In this document: positions 23,458 through 35,547 of the stretch, piece after piece
Numbering within the stretch: the stretch's first letter is position 1
Layout: every line of letters begins with the position of its first letter
DNA from: Heterocephalus glaber
Taxonomy: Eukaryota; Chordata; Mammalia; Rodentia; Bathyergidae
Assembly (NCBI RefSeq): GCF_000247695.1
Contig: NW_004624842.1
Location: forward strand, 5,729,899-5,793,898
DNA length: 64,000 nucleotides
Direction of reading: 5' to 3'
The notes under the pieces: model-generated
What the model was told of the DNA's origin: nothing
The model's input: only the letters and a program-made list of their open reading frames with translations
Databases searched by the model: none
Made by a program: the position numbers and the translations under genes

Positions 23458-25065
23458 GGGCCAGGGATTTAGCTCAGTGGTTTCGCCACCTGCTGTGCAA
23501 GCACAAGGACCTGAGTTCGATCCCTGGTACCAAAAAAAAAAAAAACCCAAAAAAACAAAAAACAATCATACTGCTGGGTGTGGTGGTGCACTTGTGCCTG
23601 TAATGCTAGCTAGCACTAGGGAAGCTGAGGAAGGAGGATTGCTGCAAGTTCCAGGCTGGCTTGGGCAACACAGTGAATTTTTGGTAACAGGGATCAAATT
23701 CGAGACCTTGCGCTTGTAAGGCAGGCAGTGGAACCACTGAGCTAAATCCCTGGCCCATGATTGTTTTCGAAAAACTATACATTTGTGTATTTACATGAAC
23801 ATGAAGGTATACAAAAATGTCTGGAAATAAGCTGGGGTGGTGGCGCATATCTATAATTCCAGAACTTGGGAGGCTATACATTCATGTACGAAAATATCAC
23901 ATTGAAACCTAACTTATTATAAAATTCATAGGCACTAATAAAAATAAATTCATGGGCTGGGGGATTTAGCTCAGTGGTTTCGCCGCCTGCAGCACAACTG
24001 CAAGGACCTGAGTTCGATCCCCAGTACCAAAAAAAAAAAAAAAGAATATGAATAAATTCAGTAATTGACTTAAAAAAATATCTTGGGCTGGGTGCTATGG
24101 CATGTGTCTGTAGTCCCAGCTACTCAGAAAGCTGAGGCAGGAGGATGGCTTGTGCCCAGGAGTTGAAGATCAGCCTTGACAATATAGTAATACCCTGTCT
24201 CCTAAGTGGTATGGCATATGTTTAGCGTGTGAAAGGTCCTGGGTTTAATCCTCAGTATTTAAAACAAACAAACAAACAAACAAAAAAAACAATGCCATGA
24301 ATTGCTTTTTCTGTTTATTTTTGTGGTACTGGGAAAGCAAACCCAGGAGTGCTCTACCAATGAACTATGTCCTCAGCCTTCTCTATGTTTTAGGCTGATA
24401 AAGGGTCTTGTTAAATTGCCCAAGTAGGGTTCAAATTTGGGGTCCTCCTGCCTCCCCAGTTGCTGAGATTACAGGCTCTGAAGTTCGAGTTCAACCTGGG
24501 CAATCTTGCCTCAAAATAAAAATTAAAAGCTGGGAATGAGCAATGGGAGTGTTTACCAAGCATGCCCAAGGCCATAGGTTAGACACTCAAACCCCTCCAA
24601 TGGCTTCCCATCTCATTCAGAAAACCTAAAATCCCTTACCATGACTAATGCCAAATCTCTGTGTTCTCTGTTTAACTCCTTGACATCAGCTCATGAGCTT
24701 CTACCATTATCCCATGCTCCAGCAAGACTAGCCTACTTGCTGTTCTGATGTCTACCTGGTTATTTTCTTTAGATCTTTGCTCAAATGTCCCTTAATCAGA
24801 GAGGTCTTTCTAGCCAGGCTTGTTGGCACATGCCTATAATCCCAGCACTCAGGAGGCTGAGGCAGGAGAATTATTATAAATTCAAGGCCTACCTGGACTA
24901 CATAGTGAGTTCAAGGCCAGCCTGAACTATACAGCGAGACCCTGTCTCAAAACACAATAAAATAGTGACAGGGATTTAGTTCAGTGGTGCCCCACCTGGC
25001 TCGTATCACAAGCGCAAGGCCCTGAGTTCAATCCCTGGTATCAAACACAAAACAACAACAACAAC
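23458..25065. repeat. SINE cluster
   Basis: ID+ 23458-23545; B1+ 23572-23672 cut by ID- 23676-23757; B1 5' part+ 23830-23876; ID+ 23955-24045; B1-dID+ 24086-24290; B1-dID- 24318-24477; B1+ 24812-24960; ID+ 24962-25065. Confidence 0.8.
24585..24808 (+). mobile_element. L2 LINE fragment
   Basis: CCAATGGCTTCCCATCTCA, then CATGCTCCAGCAAGACTAGC, then TTGCTCAAATGTCCC reproduce the L2 consensus order. Noncoding remnant. Confidence 0.75.
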
Positions 25066-25263
25066 AAAATGTTCCACATTCTGGGCAATACACTGATTTA
25101 GCAAAGCGCTTTCTCAAAATAAAAAAAGGGCAGGGGCTGGGGATGGAGCTCAGTGCAATGAGCTCTCGGTTCAATCCTCAGTACCGGGAAAAAAAAAATT
25201 GAATTGCTTTCTGCCTACTCCCCTTTATTTTTTATTTACTACTATTACTACCATGACCACTAT

Positions 25264-25297
25264 CAGCAGCAGCAGCAGCAACAGCAACAGCAGCACT
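25264..25297. repeat. (CAG/CAA)n trinucleotide repeat
   Basis: CAGCAGCAGCAGCAGCAACA and further CAG/CAA units at the tail of an old minus dID. Noncoding. Confidence 0.85.
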
Positions 25298-25919
25298 GGA
25301 ACTGAACCCAGGGAGGACATTCACCCTGAGCTACATCCCCACATCCCCAGCCTTTTTTTTTTTTTAATTTTTGAAGCAGGGTCTTACTAAGTCACTAAGT
25401 GACCTAGGATGAGCTTGAATTTATGATCATCTGCCAGCCTTAACTTCCCAGAGTGTTGTGATTACAGGTGTGCAACACAATGCCTGGCTATAAGGGAAGT
25501 GGCTCTATCAGTGAGCTATAGCCCAGTTTGAGGAGGGTTCAGACAGCGTTTCACTACAGCCCAGGCTAGCCTCAAACTTGATTCCCTTGCCTCAACCTCC
25601 CAACCAACTAAGATTACAGGTGACTGCCACCACATCCAGTTCTAAAAGACATTTTTGGGGTATTTTTGTTTTTGTTCTGGGTTTTGGGGGTTTTTCTGCA
25701 GTACTGGGATGGAAGCCAGGGCCTTTGCACTGATCTATATTCCCAGCCTTTTATATTTATTACTATACATACATAATTATTATTAAATATATATTTATTT
25801 ATCACTAAAATGTCCAGGCTTGGCTTGAAGTTGTGACCTTCCTGCCTCATGCTTCCACAGTGCTGGAATTACGTGTGTGTGAAGCCAACAGAAAACTTTT
25901 TGATAGTAGCAGTGTTTTT

Positions 25920-26076
25920 GCGGCGGGGGGGGNNNNNNNNNNNNNNNNNNNNNNNNNNNNNNNNNNNNNNNNNNNNNNNNNNNNNNNNNNNNNNNNNNNN
26001 NNNNNNNNNNNNNNNNNNNNNNNNNNNNNNNNTTGCGCAGCAGGCGGCGGAACCACTGACCCAAATCCCCAGCCCC
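25920..26076 (-). mobile_element. ID SINE interrupted by the gap
   Basis: 57 known bases fit the two ends of a minus ID. A complete core such as 22969-23041 is 73 bp, so only about 20-30 bp are truly missing. Confidence 0.85.
25933..26032. other. Assembly gap (100 N) inside an ID SINE
   Basis: Exactly 100 N, the usual placeholder for a gap of unknown size. The left edge ends in a G-run of an ID core and the right edge resumes in the same minus-oriented ID. The flanking TSDs AGTAGCAGTGTTTTT (25905-25919) and AGTAGCAGTATTTTT (26077-26091) show it is one element. Confidence 0.95.
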
Positions 26077-26508
26077 AGTAGCAGTATTTTTGAAAGCTGA
26101 CCAATAGCACACACTAGCTAATTCTATGCCTAGCTATATGCCCAACAAAAAGACACATATGTGGACCCAGTGGCACATGCCTCTACAAGCTACTTAGAAG
26201 GCTGAGGCAGAGGATCTCAAGTTTGAGGCCAGCCTGGGTAACTAAACAAGACCTTGTCTCAAAATAAAATTTATGGGGCCGGGGATTTAGGTCAGTGGTT
26301 CCGCGACCTGCCTTGCAGGTACAAGGTCCCGAGTTCGATCTCTGGTACCAAAAATATATAAATAAATACAATAAAATAAAATTCATGGTGCACGCTTGTA
26401 ATCCACCACTTGGGAGGGTGAGGCAGGAGGATCACCTTAAGTTCAAGGCCAGCCTGGGCTACATAGTGAGTTCAAGGCCAGCCTGAACTAATAGTGAGAC
26501 CCTATCTC

Positions 26509-26536
26509 AAATAAATAAATAAATAAATAAATAAAA
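26509..26536. repeat. (AAAT)n microsatellite
   Basis: Seven or so AAAT units from a B1 tail. Confidence 0.85.
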
Positions 26537-26649
26537 TTTTTAAATGCTGGGGGTATGGTTCAGTGGTACAGTGCCACACACACACAGAGCCATAAATACA
26601 TTAGCAGGTGTGAGGACCTGCGTGCAATACCAAGCACACACACAAAAAA

Positions 26650-27105
26650 GGATATGTGTACCCAAAAACACAGAGACTGTTCCTTGCAGTATTATTCCTA
26701 ATAGGTAAAAACTAAAAACAATCATAATATCCATCAACAGAATGGACTAATTATAGTATATAAATGGAATTCCATTCAGCAATGAGAATGAACTACATGA
26801 GAACACATCGTATTACTACTGAACAAAAGAAGCCAGATACAGAATACAAAGTATATGATTTTATTTATTTTTTGGTACTGGGAATTGAACTTAGGACCTT
26901 GCTTTTGGACTTTATATAATCTTCAAAAAAGAAAAAAATAACTGACAGGTGAGGTGTGCTTCTGAAGTGGGTACTGTTAAGGTTTATATCTTGATTCATA
27001 TAGTAATTACATAGGTATGATCACTTTGTGAAAATTAATTTAGCTGTAGATTTACGATATATGTACATTTTACTTGCTTAATAAAATTTATGTAAAGTGG
27101 AAATA
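26650..27105 (+). mobile_element. L1 3' end fragment
   Basis: Carries the L1 order AGTATTATTCCTAATAG, CCATCAACAGAATGGACTAA, CATTCAGCAATGAGAATGAA, then 3'UTR-like DNA to TTAATAAAATTTATGTAAA. A minus ID truncated at its 5' half (about 26868-26908) interrupts it. Frames are broken. Confidence 0.7.
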
Positions 27106-27160
27106 AAACAATAAGAAAATAAAACTACATTCCAAAAATCTGTCATATCTAGTACTTTGT

Positions 27161-28155
27161 TTTTTGGTACCAGGGATCGAACTCTGGACCTTGCGCTTGT
27201 GAGGCAGGCGGCAGTACCACTGAGCTAAATCCCTGGCCCTCTAGTACTTACTTTTTAAACATTCTTCTATTATAGGCCATAAGCAAAAAATATTTTCATT
27301 TATAACTCAAGATTGATTTTGGTGTTTTTGTTTTGTTTGGTTTGGAACCGGGGATCAAACAGGTCCTTGTGCTTGCACAGCAGGTGGCTAAACTACTGAG
27401 CTAAATCGCCCGTCCTATAACTCAAGGATTGGCTAAAGACACAACTTGAGGGGCCAGGGATTTACCTCAGTGGTTCCAGCGTCTGCCTCGCAGGCACAAG
27501 GTCCCAAGTTCAATTCCCAGTACCAAAAAAAAAAAAGGCACAACTCGAGCAATCAACCCCAGGTTCCTTTCTCACTAAGCTACACTTGTCTACCAAGATC
27601 CAAGAACATTTTTTTTAAGAGTAGGAAGAATTTCTTTCTTTCTTTTTTTTTTTGGTACTGGGGATCGAAGTCAGGACCTTGTGCTTGCGAGGCAGGCACT
27701 GGAACCACTGAGCTAAATCCCAGGCCCTAGGAAGAATTTATTGAAAGATATCTTCTGTCTAGGAGAGACAGAAGGGGGACCAGAAAGTGGGTTGCCCCGA
27801 ACATTTTTTCAATAAGGAAAAATTTACGCAACTTTTCAGACAGACCTTTCCCCTACAAGTTTTTTTTTCTAAAATATCACTATTCAGTTCCCAGGACTCA
27901 AAAGCCTAAGGCAGGAGGACAGCCAAGAGTTTGAGGCTAGCCTGGGCTACATAGTGAGTTCAAGTACAGTCCAAACTACAAAAACAAAAAAATCTGGGGC
28001 CGGGATTTAGCTCAGTGGTTCTACCGCCTGCCTCGCAAGCACAAGGTCCTCCCTGGTACCAAAAAAAAAAAAAATCTAGGGCTGGGATTTAGCTCAGAGG
28101 TGCCTGCCTTGAAAGTACAAGGTCCTGAGTTCAATCCCTAGTATCAAAAAAAATC
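27161..28155. repeat. ID-rich cluster
   Basis: ID- 27161-27238 (TSD TCTAGTACTT); ID- 27317-27415 (TSD TATAACTCAAG); ID+ 27450-27535 (TSD AAAGACACAACTTGAG, diverged); ID- 27630-27727; B1+ part 27893-27975; ID+ 27997-28070 and ID+ 28079-28147 with the string AAAATCT before, between and after. Confidence 0.8.
27728..27870 (-). mobile_element. Retroelement 3'-end repeat, copy 1
   Basis: On the minus strand it reads TGTCTCTCCTAGACAGAAG, then TTTCAATAAATTCTTCC, then poly-A. It shares this order with the block at 62440-62515. Probably the R/U5 end of an LTR or a polyadenylated retrocopy of one. A young minus ID (27630-27727) is inserted at its A-rich edge. Confidence 0.45.
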
Positions 28156-28212
28156 TAAAGCCTTATTTCCCCCTTACTCTGTGGGATCGGAATCAGTCCG
28201 TCACGTTCTAAT

Positions 28213-28294
28213 TTTTCTTTTTTGTACTGGGGATCAAATTCAGGACCTTTCGCTTGAGAGGCAGGCTCGGTGCCACTGAGACAAACCCCCGGCC
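28213..28294 (-). mobile_element. Young ID SINE
   Basis: TSD CACGTTCTAAT at 28202-28212 and 28295-28305. 28306-28760 to its right is unassigned, AT-rich DNA. Confidence 0.9.
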
Positions 28295-28763
28295 CACGTT
28301 CTAATATTTAACTCGCATGGACTGTCTGCCCAATTTCCCTATAATTGAGAAGAGTTCACATGTAAACAGGACTGATCTTGCAAATGAATAAATGTACAAA
28401 GAGATCTTTTCCTTAAAACAAGTTGGTGCTCCTCCACACATACTCAAACTCTCACACAATAAATTAATTCCTCCTACAGTATTTGATTAACAACAACAAC
28501 AAAAATAATGCCTGAGCAGCCTCTAAGCCAGTCAAACCAATTAAATCCTACTAGGACCCCAATTTCTTAATTTTGATAGAAGTGTAAATAAACTACTCTT
28601 GGTATATTTATAAATCCTTGCCAACCTTCCCAGATAATACTGTCACACTTAGTTCTAAATCTGCATTTATGTAAATGTGCTACAATTTTTTAAAAAGCTG
28701 TGATTACTGTACATTACAGTTTTCATTCCCACACCAAATATGTGCTATTAAATACTGGGGGAC

Positions 28764-30440
28764 TGCCGGGCATAGTGGTGCATCCCTATAATCCCAGAAC
28801 ACTGGGAGGCTGAGGCAGAAGAATCCACAAGTTCAAAGCCAGCCTGGGCAACTTACTGAGTTAGCAAGACTGTCTTAAAATTCATCACACCCCCCCCCAC
28901 CAAAAGAAGGCTGGGACTGGGTTCAATCCAAAATACCACTCCAGGGCCAGGGATTTAGCTCAATGGCACTACTTTGTCTGCCTCACAAGTGCAAGGTCCT
29001 GAGTTTGATCCCTGGTACCAAAAAAACCAAACTAATTTCATTACAAGAGCAGCAAAGTAGACACAAGGAAAGACACACTGGAAGCTCTCTGAGGATGGGG
29101 ATTGCATCCTAACCCTCTTAGCAGCCCCACAGCTCCATCATGCAGATATCAGTGAATGACTGACTTCACTTAAGACTAGGGTGGACCTGCTGTGCAAGCA
29201 TAAGGACCCAAGTTTGATCCCCAGTACCAAAAAAAAAAAAAGGACTAGGGTGGAAATTTTTACTTTATCTGTAGTGCTTTTTTTGTTTTTTGGGGGCAGG
29301 GTCTTGCTATGTAGTTCAGACTAGCCTTGAACTCACCATATAAGTCCAGGGTGGCTTTGAACTTGTGGTGATCCTCCTGCCTCAGCCTCCCAAGTGCTGG
29401 GATTACAGGCATGCACTACCATGCCCATCTTAAATTTTTTTTGGGGGGGGTACTGGGAATAGAACTTGGCCTTGCACTTGTCAGGCAGGTGCTGTGTTGC
29501 TGAGCTACATTCCTGGCCCCCATCTTAAATTTTTAAATATATTTATGTATTACTTGTATAAAACAAAGTAAATATGAAAAGAAGGGGGCACAATATCTCT
29601 GAGTGTACTGTAGTAATACTGGCCATTGCTGCTCAGTTTTCATATTAAATTGCTTCTCTTCAATTTCTATGGATATTTTTTCCCACAACTATGGAAATCA
29701 CTACAAATTATGAAACAAAGTTTGTACAATAACACTGTTCAAAACCTTTTTACAGGTGAGGATTCAGCTGAGGGGCAAGCCTGCCTCACAAGTGAAAGGT
29801 CCTGAGTTCGGTCCATGGTACAAAACAAAACAAAAAAACAAAAAAAAACATGCTTTTTTTTTTTTGGTACCGGGGATCATCGAACTCGGGTCCTTGCGCT
29901 TGAAAGGCAGGCGGCAGAACCACTGAGCTAAATCCCTGGACCAAAACCATGCTTTTTAACAGTCCCTATACTAATTCTCACTTCATCAGGAAGATAGGAG
30001 AGGTAATAGTTGTCTATATTTCACAAATAATGAATTGTTCAAGATTGCACTACTTTTGAAATGGAGATGAGACGAACGATTGGGATGACAAACATTGTCT
30101 TCTTTTTTTTTTTGTGGTACTAGCACTTAACTCTGGACCTTGCACCTGTGAGGCAGGCAGCAGCACCACTGAGCTAAATCCCCAGCCCAACATCTTCTTT
30201 TACACCTGTATCAAAAAGAGAAGGCCCGGGATTTAGCTCAGTGGTGCCGCTGGCTGCCTCAAAAGCCCAAGGTCCCAAGTTCGATCTCCAGTACCAAAAA
30301 AAAAAAAAAAAAAGAGGCTGTACCTGGGGTAGTACACATCTGTAATCCTGGAACTCAAGAGGCTGAAGCAGGAAGACAGCCAAGACTGAGACCAGCCTGA
30401 GCTACACAGCAAGACTCTGTCTTTAAAAAAAAAAAAAAAT
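28764..30440. repeat. SINE cluster with close inverted ID pairs
   Basis: B1-dID+ 28764-28940; ID+ 28944-29026; truncated ID+ 29186-29241 (TSD GACTAGGGTGGA); B1- 29288-29431 and ID- 29441-29519; ID+ 29754-29848; ID- about 29859-29942; ID- 30106-30188; ID+ 30224-30312; B1+ 30318-30439. Confidence 0.8.
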
Positions 30441-30628
30441 GGGATTGGGGCAGTTTCCTCACACAATTCCAAGTCCCAAAAAGATAAACCCCTGTGTACT
30501 AGCTATGGGATGCCCAGCAAATCACGTAATTTCTGAACCACTCTTCTTACAAGAAAAAAAGGACAAGGATACTACCTATCTCACTTGATTGCTACAAAAA
30601 TTAGATGATGCAAAAATTGTTATGACAG

Positions 30629-32010
30629 GCCGAGGGTTAGCTCAGTGGTTCCGCTGCCTGCTCTGCAAGCGAAAGGTCCTGAGTTTGATCCCTGGTACCA
30701 AAAAAAAAAAAAAGAGCTGGGATGTAGCTTAGTGCAAAGACCCTGGGTTCGATCACAAGTACAGCCAAAAGGGAGGTGGGGGGTGGTTTACAGCTCAGTG
30801 TGAAGGCCCTGGGTTCATACCCAGCACAGCCCCCAAAAAAGTACAAATGACTTGTATATAAATGTTTAGACTTTAACAATCACCAAAACAGGGGCCAGGG
30901 ATTTAGCTCAGTGGCACTGTGCCTGCCTCACAAGCACAAGGTCCTGAGTTCACTCCCCCGACCAAAAAAACAATCACCAAAATAGCCAGGTGTGATGGTG
31001 CAAGCCTGTAATCCCAGCACTCAGGAGGCTGAGGCATGAGGATAACTTCGAGTTTGAGGCCAGTCTCAAAAAAACAAAAAATCTGGACCAGGGATTTAGC
31101 TCAGTGGTTTTGCCGCCTGCTGCACAAGCACAAGGACCGGAGTTCGATCCCCAGTACCAAGAAAAAACAAAACAAAACAAAACAATTCTCTCAACAATGA
31201 ACCTCACAAACAGTATATAACATACAGCATAAATGTGCAGTAGGCTATACCATTTAGGTTTGTCCAAGTACACTTTATGATGTCCACTTAATAACAAAAT
31301 CAACTAATGATGCATTTCTCAGAACATATTCCTATAATTAATACATGATGACTGCATATACCAAGACCAACACAGGAGAAAGTTAAAGGGGAGCTCTAAG
31401 TAGCTGGGTAATGCCAAAGAAGCTAAGACCATGACCTCCTCCCTCACCATTCTCATGTCCCTCTCTTGATCACCTCTACCTTTAAAGTAGGCCATAAAAA
31501 TGACTTGCTTCCTGAGCCAGGCGTGGTGGTACACACTTGTAATCTCAGCATTCTGGAGGCTAAGGCACAAGGAAGGAAAGTTTGAGCCCAATGTGCTGCT
31601 GGGCAACTTAGTGACTTATTAGAAAGTCCCTGTCTTAGGCCGAGGTAAGTAAGGTCTTGAGTTCTATCTCTGGTATCAAAAAAAAAAGATGAATTGCTTT
31701 CTACCAGCCTTCTCCCCTCAAAGATGGCTCCACTTCTCTAAATGGAAACAAAAGCAAAGACAAGAAATCTGACTGGGAGCTGGGTGTGGCAGGGATGTAG
31801 GAATGTAGCTCAATGTGAAGGCCTGGGTTCAATCCCTATTACCACAAAAGAAAGGAGTAGGGGTGGAGAAGAAAGGGAGGGAGGGAGGAAGGGAAAGGGA
31901 GAGAGAAAAAAAATTCTCCCTAGGGGTATAACTCAGTGTACAGCACTTGCCGGCAAGCATGAAGCCCTAGGGTTGATTCACTATCTCCTTTAAAAAAAAG
32001 AAAAAAGAAA
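30629..32010. repeat. SINE cluster
   Basis: ID+ 30629-30714; dID+ 30715-30770; dID+ 30775-30838; ID+ 30891-30968 (TSD AACAATCACCAAAA); B1+ 30984-31070; ID+ 31083-31185; B1-dID+ 31514-31690; dID+ 31790-31850; old ID+ 31915-32010. 32010-32430 has nothing recognised. Confidence 0.75.
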
Positions 32011-32429
32011 AAAAAAAAAAAGACAAATTCCTGCCACATTTTTAGTAGTGAAAAATGTCACTAGTTATATTATCTTTTATTTGGTGAGGTAGAGAGGGAC
32101 AATAGGTAGTAGTAAAGAGACAGTAACCTACAGTTTAAAACAAGTGAATTAAAGAAGGCTACAGGTATGACTAGTGTAGCTCTCAGGATATGAGGCCAAA
32201 ATGAATAAATCTGTGCTATTTGAATGTGTCTGTTCTCATGTGGGTTTGAAAAATTAAAAGCAGGCAAGGTCTCTGCATAGCTGCCTAAGTTAACAAAGGA
32301 ATAAGGGAAACATTTGTAAGAGAGGAAAAGGTCAAGAGTGTGTCAGGGGAGCTGTGCAATGTCTGATACTAACTTTGATTTCTGTATTTAATTACACCAA
32401 TACAAAATAGAGGGAAAGAATTAAATCTT

Positions 32430-32752
32430 TTTTTTTGAGCCAAGGTCTATGTAGTCCAGGCTGTCCTTGATCTCGTGGTGATCTTTCTGCCTCTGACTCC
32501 TGACTACTGGGATTACAGACATGCACCATTATGCCTGGCAAGAAATAAATCTTATTTGGGGAGAGGGGTTACTGGGAATTGAACTCTGGAACTTACACTT
32601 GTCAGGCAGACACAACACCACTGAGCTAAACCCTCGGCCCCAAGAAATAAATCTTTTTTTCAGTACCAGGGATCGAACTTGGGTCCTTGCGCTTGCAGGG
32701 CAGGCGGTGGAACCACTGAGCTAAATCCCCAGCCCATAAAAAATAAATCTTA
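32430..32752 (-). repeat. B1 and two IDs separated by a triplicated target site
   Basis: B1- 32430-32538; ID- 32554-32640; ID- 32656-32735. CAAGAAATAAATCTT occurs at 32539-32553 and 32641-32655, and a diverged third copy (AAAAAATAAATCTT) ends near 32751. Confidence 0.88.
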
Positions 32753-33039
32753 AAAAGCAAAATAAAGGTTCAGTGCACAGACCATCTTCCATAACTGATG
32801 ATCTATATTTGACAGCTCCTCATAGCCATGCAAAATTAACACGAACATTTCTTGGGCTTTTGATGTTCACTGCCATCATCTGCTTCACTGTTAAGATCAA
32901 GAAACATATGGGATGAACTGGTAAAGGCTGCTGAGGGTTTCTGTTGTATCCCTCCCCCCAGTACATCACTAAGGCCAATTTATGACACCTCTGAACAAGT
33001 ATACTTCTAGTATAGCCATCTTTAAATCTTATCTTAGTT

Positions 33040-33555
33040 CCTTTCCTCAACTGCCACCAAGGTGCCCGCCAAGGTTCTTCTGAGGGAGTGAAGGGTTTGT
33101 TGGGGTGAGGCCCTCATTTCATCTGGCGGCGACTAGCAGGGCACCACTGCACCACCAGCCCACACCACAGCCTCCATCTCCCTCCCTACTGCCTGCATCT
33201 ACTCTGCCCTTATCCTCCACAAGGAGGAGGTGACCATTAAGGAGGGTAAGATCAATGCCCTCATTAAAGAGGCTGGTGTCAGTCACAAATCTTTTTGGCC
33301 CGGCTTATTTGCAAAGGCCCTGGTCAATGTCAACATTAGGAGCCTCATCTGCAATCTAGGGGCTGGTGGCCCTGCTGCTGCAGCTGGTGCTACACCTGCA
33401 GGAGGCTCTGCCTTCTCCACCACCGCTGCCCCAGCTGAGAAGGTAGAAACAAAGAAAGAAGAATCTGAGGAGTCTGATGATGACATGGGCTTTGGACTTT
33501 TTGTTTAACCCTCATTTTGTAACATGTTCAATAAAATCTGAACAGCTAAAAAAAA
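33040..33555 (+). pseudogene. RPLP1: RPLP1 processed retropseudogene (60S acidic ribosomal protein P1)
   Basis: An intronless copy of a full RPLP1 mRNA. It starts at the pyrimidine 5' end CCTTTCCTC (a TOP-like start), contains the 5'UTR, then a reading frame from 33170 to the stop TAA at 33506-33508, an AATAAA signal at 33530-33535 and an A-tail at 33548-33555. The frame contains the P1 hallmarks: a helical N-terminal part with FWPGLFAKAL, an Ala/Gly/Pro hinge, and an acidic tail ending ESDDDMGFGLF. The initiator ATG is mutated to ACA (33167-33169). The GTG at 33230 that opens the shorter frame encodes an internal Val. There is one extra codon near the start, two fewer before the acidic tail, and the last residue is Val instead of the usual Asp. 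There is no frameshift or internal stop. It lies antisense within CBFA2T2 intron 1. RPLP1 itself has introns, so this is a dead, fairly young retrocopy. Confidence 0.93.
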
Positions 33556-33567
33556 GATTTAATTCTT

Positions 33568-33776
33568 TATTTAATTTTTTTTTTGGTACTAGAGATCAAA
33601 CTCAGGTCCTTGCGCTTGCACAGCAGGTGGTGAAACCACTGAGCTAAATCGCCAGCCCAAAGATTTAATTCTTAAACTTAACTTTTTTTTTTTTTTTTTT
33701 TTTGTACTGGGGATTGAACTCGGGACCTTGCGCTTGCAAGGCAGGCGCCGGAACCACTGAGCTAAATCCCCAGCCC
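33568..33776 (-). repeat. Two young IDs beside the RPLP1 retrocopy
   Basis: ID- 33568-33658 with TSD AAAGATTTAATTCTT (33553-33567, 33659-33673) inserted at the pseudogene A-tail. ID- 33689-33776 with TSD AACTTAACTTTTTT (33675-33688, 33777-33790). Confidence 0.92.
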
Positions 33777-33790
33777 AACTTAACTTTTTT

Positions 33791-34915
33791 TTTTTGAGAT
33801 AGGGTCTCGCTATATTGCCCAGAATGATGGCCTCCATCTCTCTCTATCCCCCTACCTTGGCCTCTTAAGTACTGGAATAACAGATGTGTGCCACCACATT
33901 TGGCTCTTGGATTTTTTTTTTTTTAATAGTCTCACTATGTAGTATAGGATGGCCTCAAATTCACAGATTCTCCTACCTCTGCCTCCCAAGTGCTGGGATT
34001 ACAGGCATGCATGTGCACGATCATACCCAGCTCTTGGATACTTTTTAATAAGAGGTAAATCAGGCACAGTGGTAAATGTCTTTAATCCCAGCTATTCAGG
34101 GAGCTGAGGTAGGAGAACCACAAATTTGAGTCCACCTGGGCAGCTTGGCAAGATACTCTCTCTAAATAAAAGCTCTGGGGATGTAGGTCAGTGGTAGAGC
34201 AATTAACTGCCTACCATGTGCTAGGCCCTGAGTTCAATTCTCAGCACCACAAAAATAAAAATACGTAAATAAGAATAACCATTAGGAAAAAAACTAAAGA
34301 AAGATAACAGAAATTTTAATATCTTCAGGGAGCTCTGGGCTTCCCTAGAATATATGTCTAAAAATCTCTAATTTGCTAAAAAGGAGCCAAGTACAAGAAA
34401 GTAAAAATAGTGAGCATTTAACACTGATTTCAATGTACAGCAAATGAACTTTGACACTACACTGAACTAGGTATGTAGAGTACGTAGATATAAACAGTAT
34501 GTAGTCAGGTGTGATGGCACGTGCCACCTATAATCCCAGGACTAGGGAGGCTTAGGCAGGAGAATCGCCAGGAGTCTGAGGCCAGCCTGTGATACACAAT
34601 GAGTTCAAGGCCTGCCTGAACTACACTGTAAGACTCTATCTCAAAAAAATTAATGCATGATAGGGATTTAGCTCACTGGCACCATATCTGTCTTGCAAGC
34701 ACAAGGTCCTGAGTTCGAACTCCGGTACCACAAAAGATAAATCAATAAATAAATGCATGATAAACAAACAAACAAACAGTATTCGAGGCCAGCCTGGGCT
34801 ACATAGTGAGACTGTTTCAAAAAACAAAAAAGAGGGCCAGGGATTTACCTCAGTGGTTTCGTCGCCTGCTACACAAGCTCAAGGACCCGAGTTCGATCTC
34901 TGGTACCAAAAAAAA
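33791..34915. repeat. SINE cluster
   Basis: B1- 33791-33905; B1- 33910-34035; B1+ 34055-34170 followed by a classical ID+ 34172-34250 (CTACCATGTGCTAGGCCCTG type); B1+ 34506-34648; ID+ 34659-34740; B1 3' part+ 34780-34825; ID+ 34832-34915. 34925-35530 has nothing recognised. Confidence 0.78.
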
Positions 34916-35547
34916 CAAACAAAAAAGATTTTTAAAAAGAATTAAACTGGACTTAAAAATCATATTCAGTTGACATATCTGCTACGGACTCTTTCAAAAT
35001 GTTTAATTTTATGGAAAACTAGCCCCTAGAATTTCACACAGCCTTAAGGCCTTCAGAGACCAGAGATAAAGGCAAAAAGCTACTTAATCAACTATAACAC
35101 CCAGAAACATGGTCGTCACATATACCTACACTAGCTCATATTGCACACGTGCACCATCAGCATAGCACTATTAAGGCCCCTTCTTTGGTAATCTTACCAA
35201 AGTATGGATAAATAAGTAAGGGAGAGGTTGTCTCTCATTAGCTTTCAAGCTTTCAGGGACTTCAAGTAAATCCTTAAAATCCAACTGTCACTTTCCATAC
35301 TATGAGGTTCAAAATAATTCTTTAAAACTAAGGAATGAGAATAAAACTGGAAAAGAGAATCCTTACTTCCTTACTTCTCTCCTGTCTTCCTTACTTTGAA
35401 AGCGATAGGAATTTAGTGAATTAACTCATCTTGATCCTACTGTTCCATTTATTCATTATACACTATCATTTAAACTATCCTTCCTAAAGATATTCATTAA
35501 ATTCAAATAATTGATCACAAAGTCTGTATTTAAATACACCCTGGGAG

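Larger units (their letters stand above)
25130..26640. repeat. SINE cluster around the gap
   Basis: dID+ 25130-25195; B1-dID- 25290-25490; B1- 25505-25641; old ID- 25685-25748; B1- 25800-25875; B1+ 26165-26275; ID+ 26276-26372; B1+ 26389-26535; old ID+ 26543-26640. Confidence 0.75.

Noticed and set aside
25264..25297. CAG repeat as a polyglutamine exon
   Set aside because: It lies at the tail of an old dID/B1 in an intron, with no supported open frame or splice sites around it.
33230..33508. RPLP1-like frame as a functional gene
   Set aside because: It begins at an internal GTG. The true ATG is lost, and the copy is intronless with UTRs and an A-tail, so it is a processed pseudogene.
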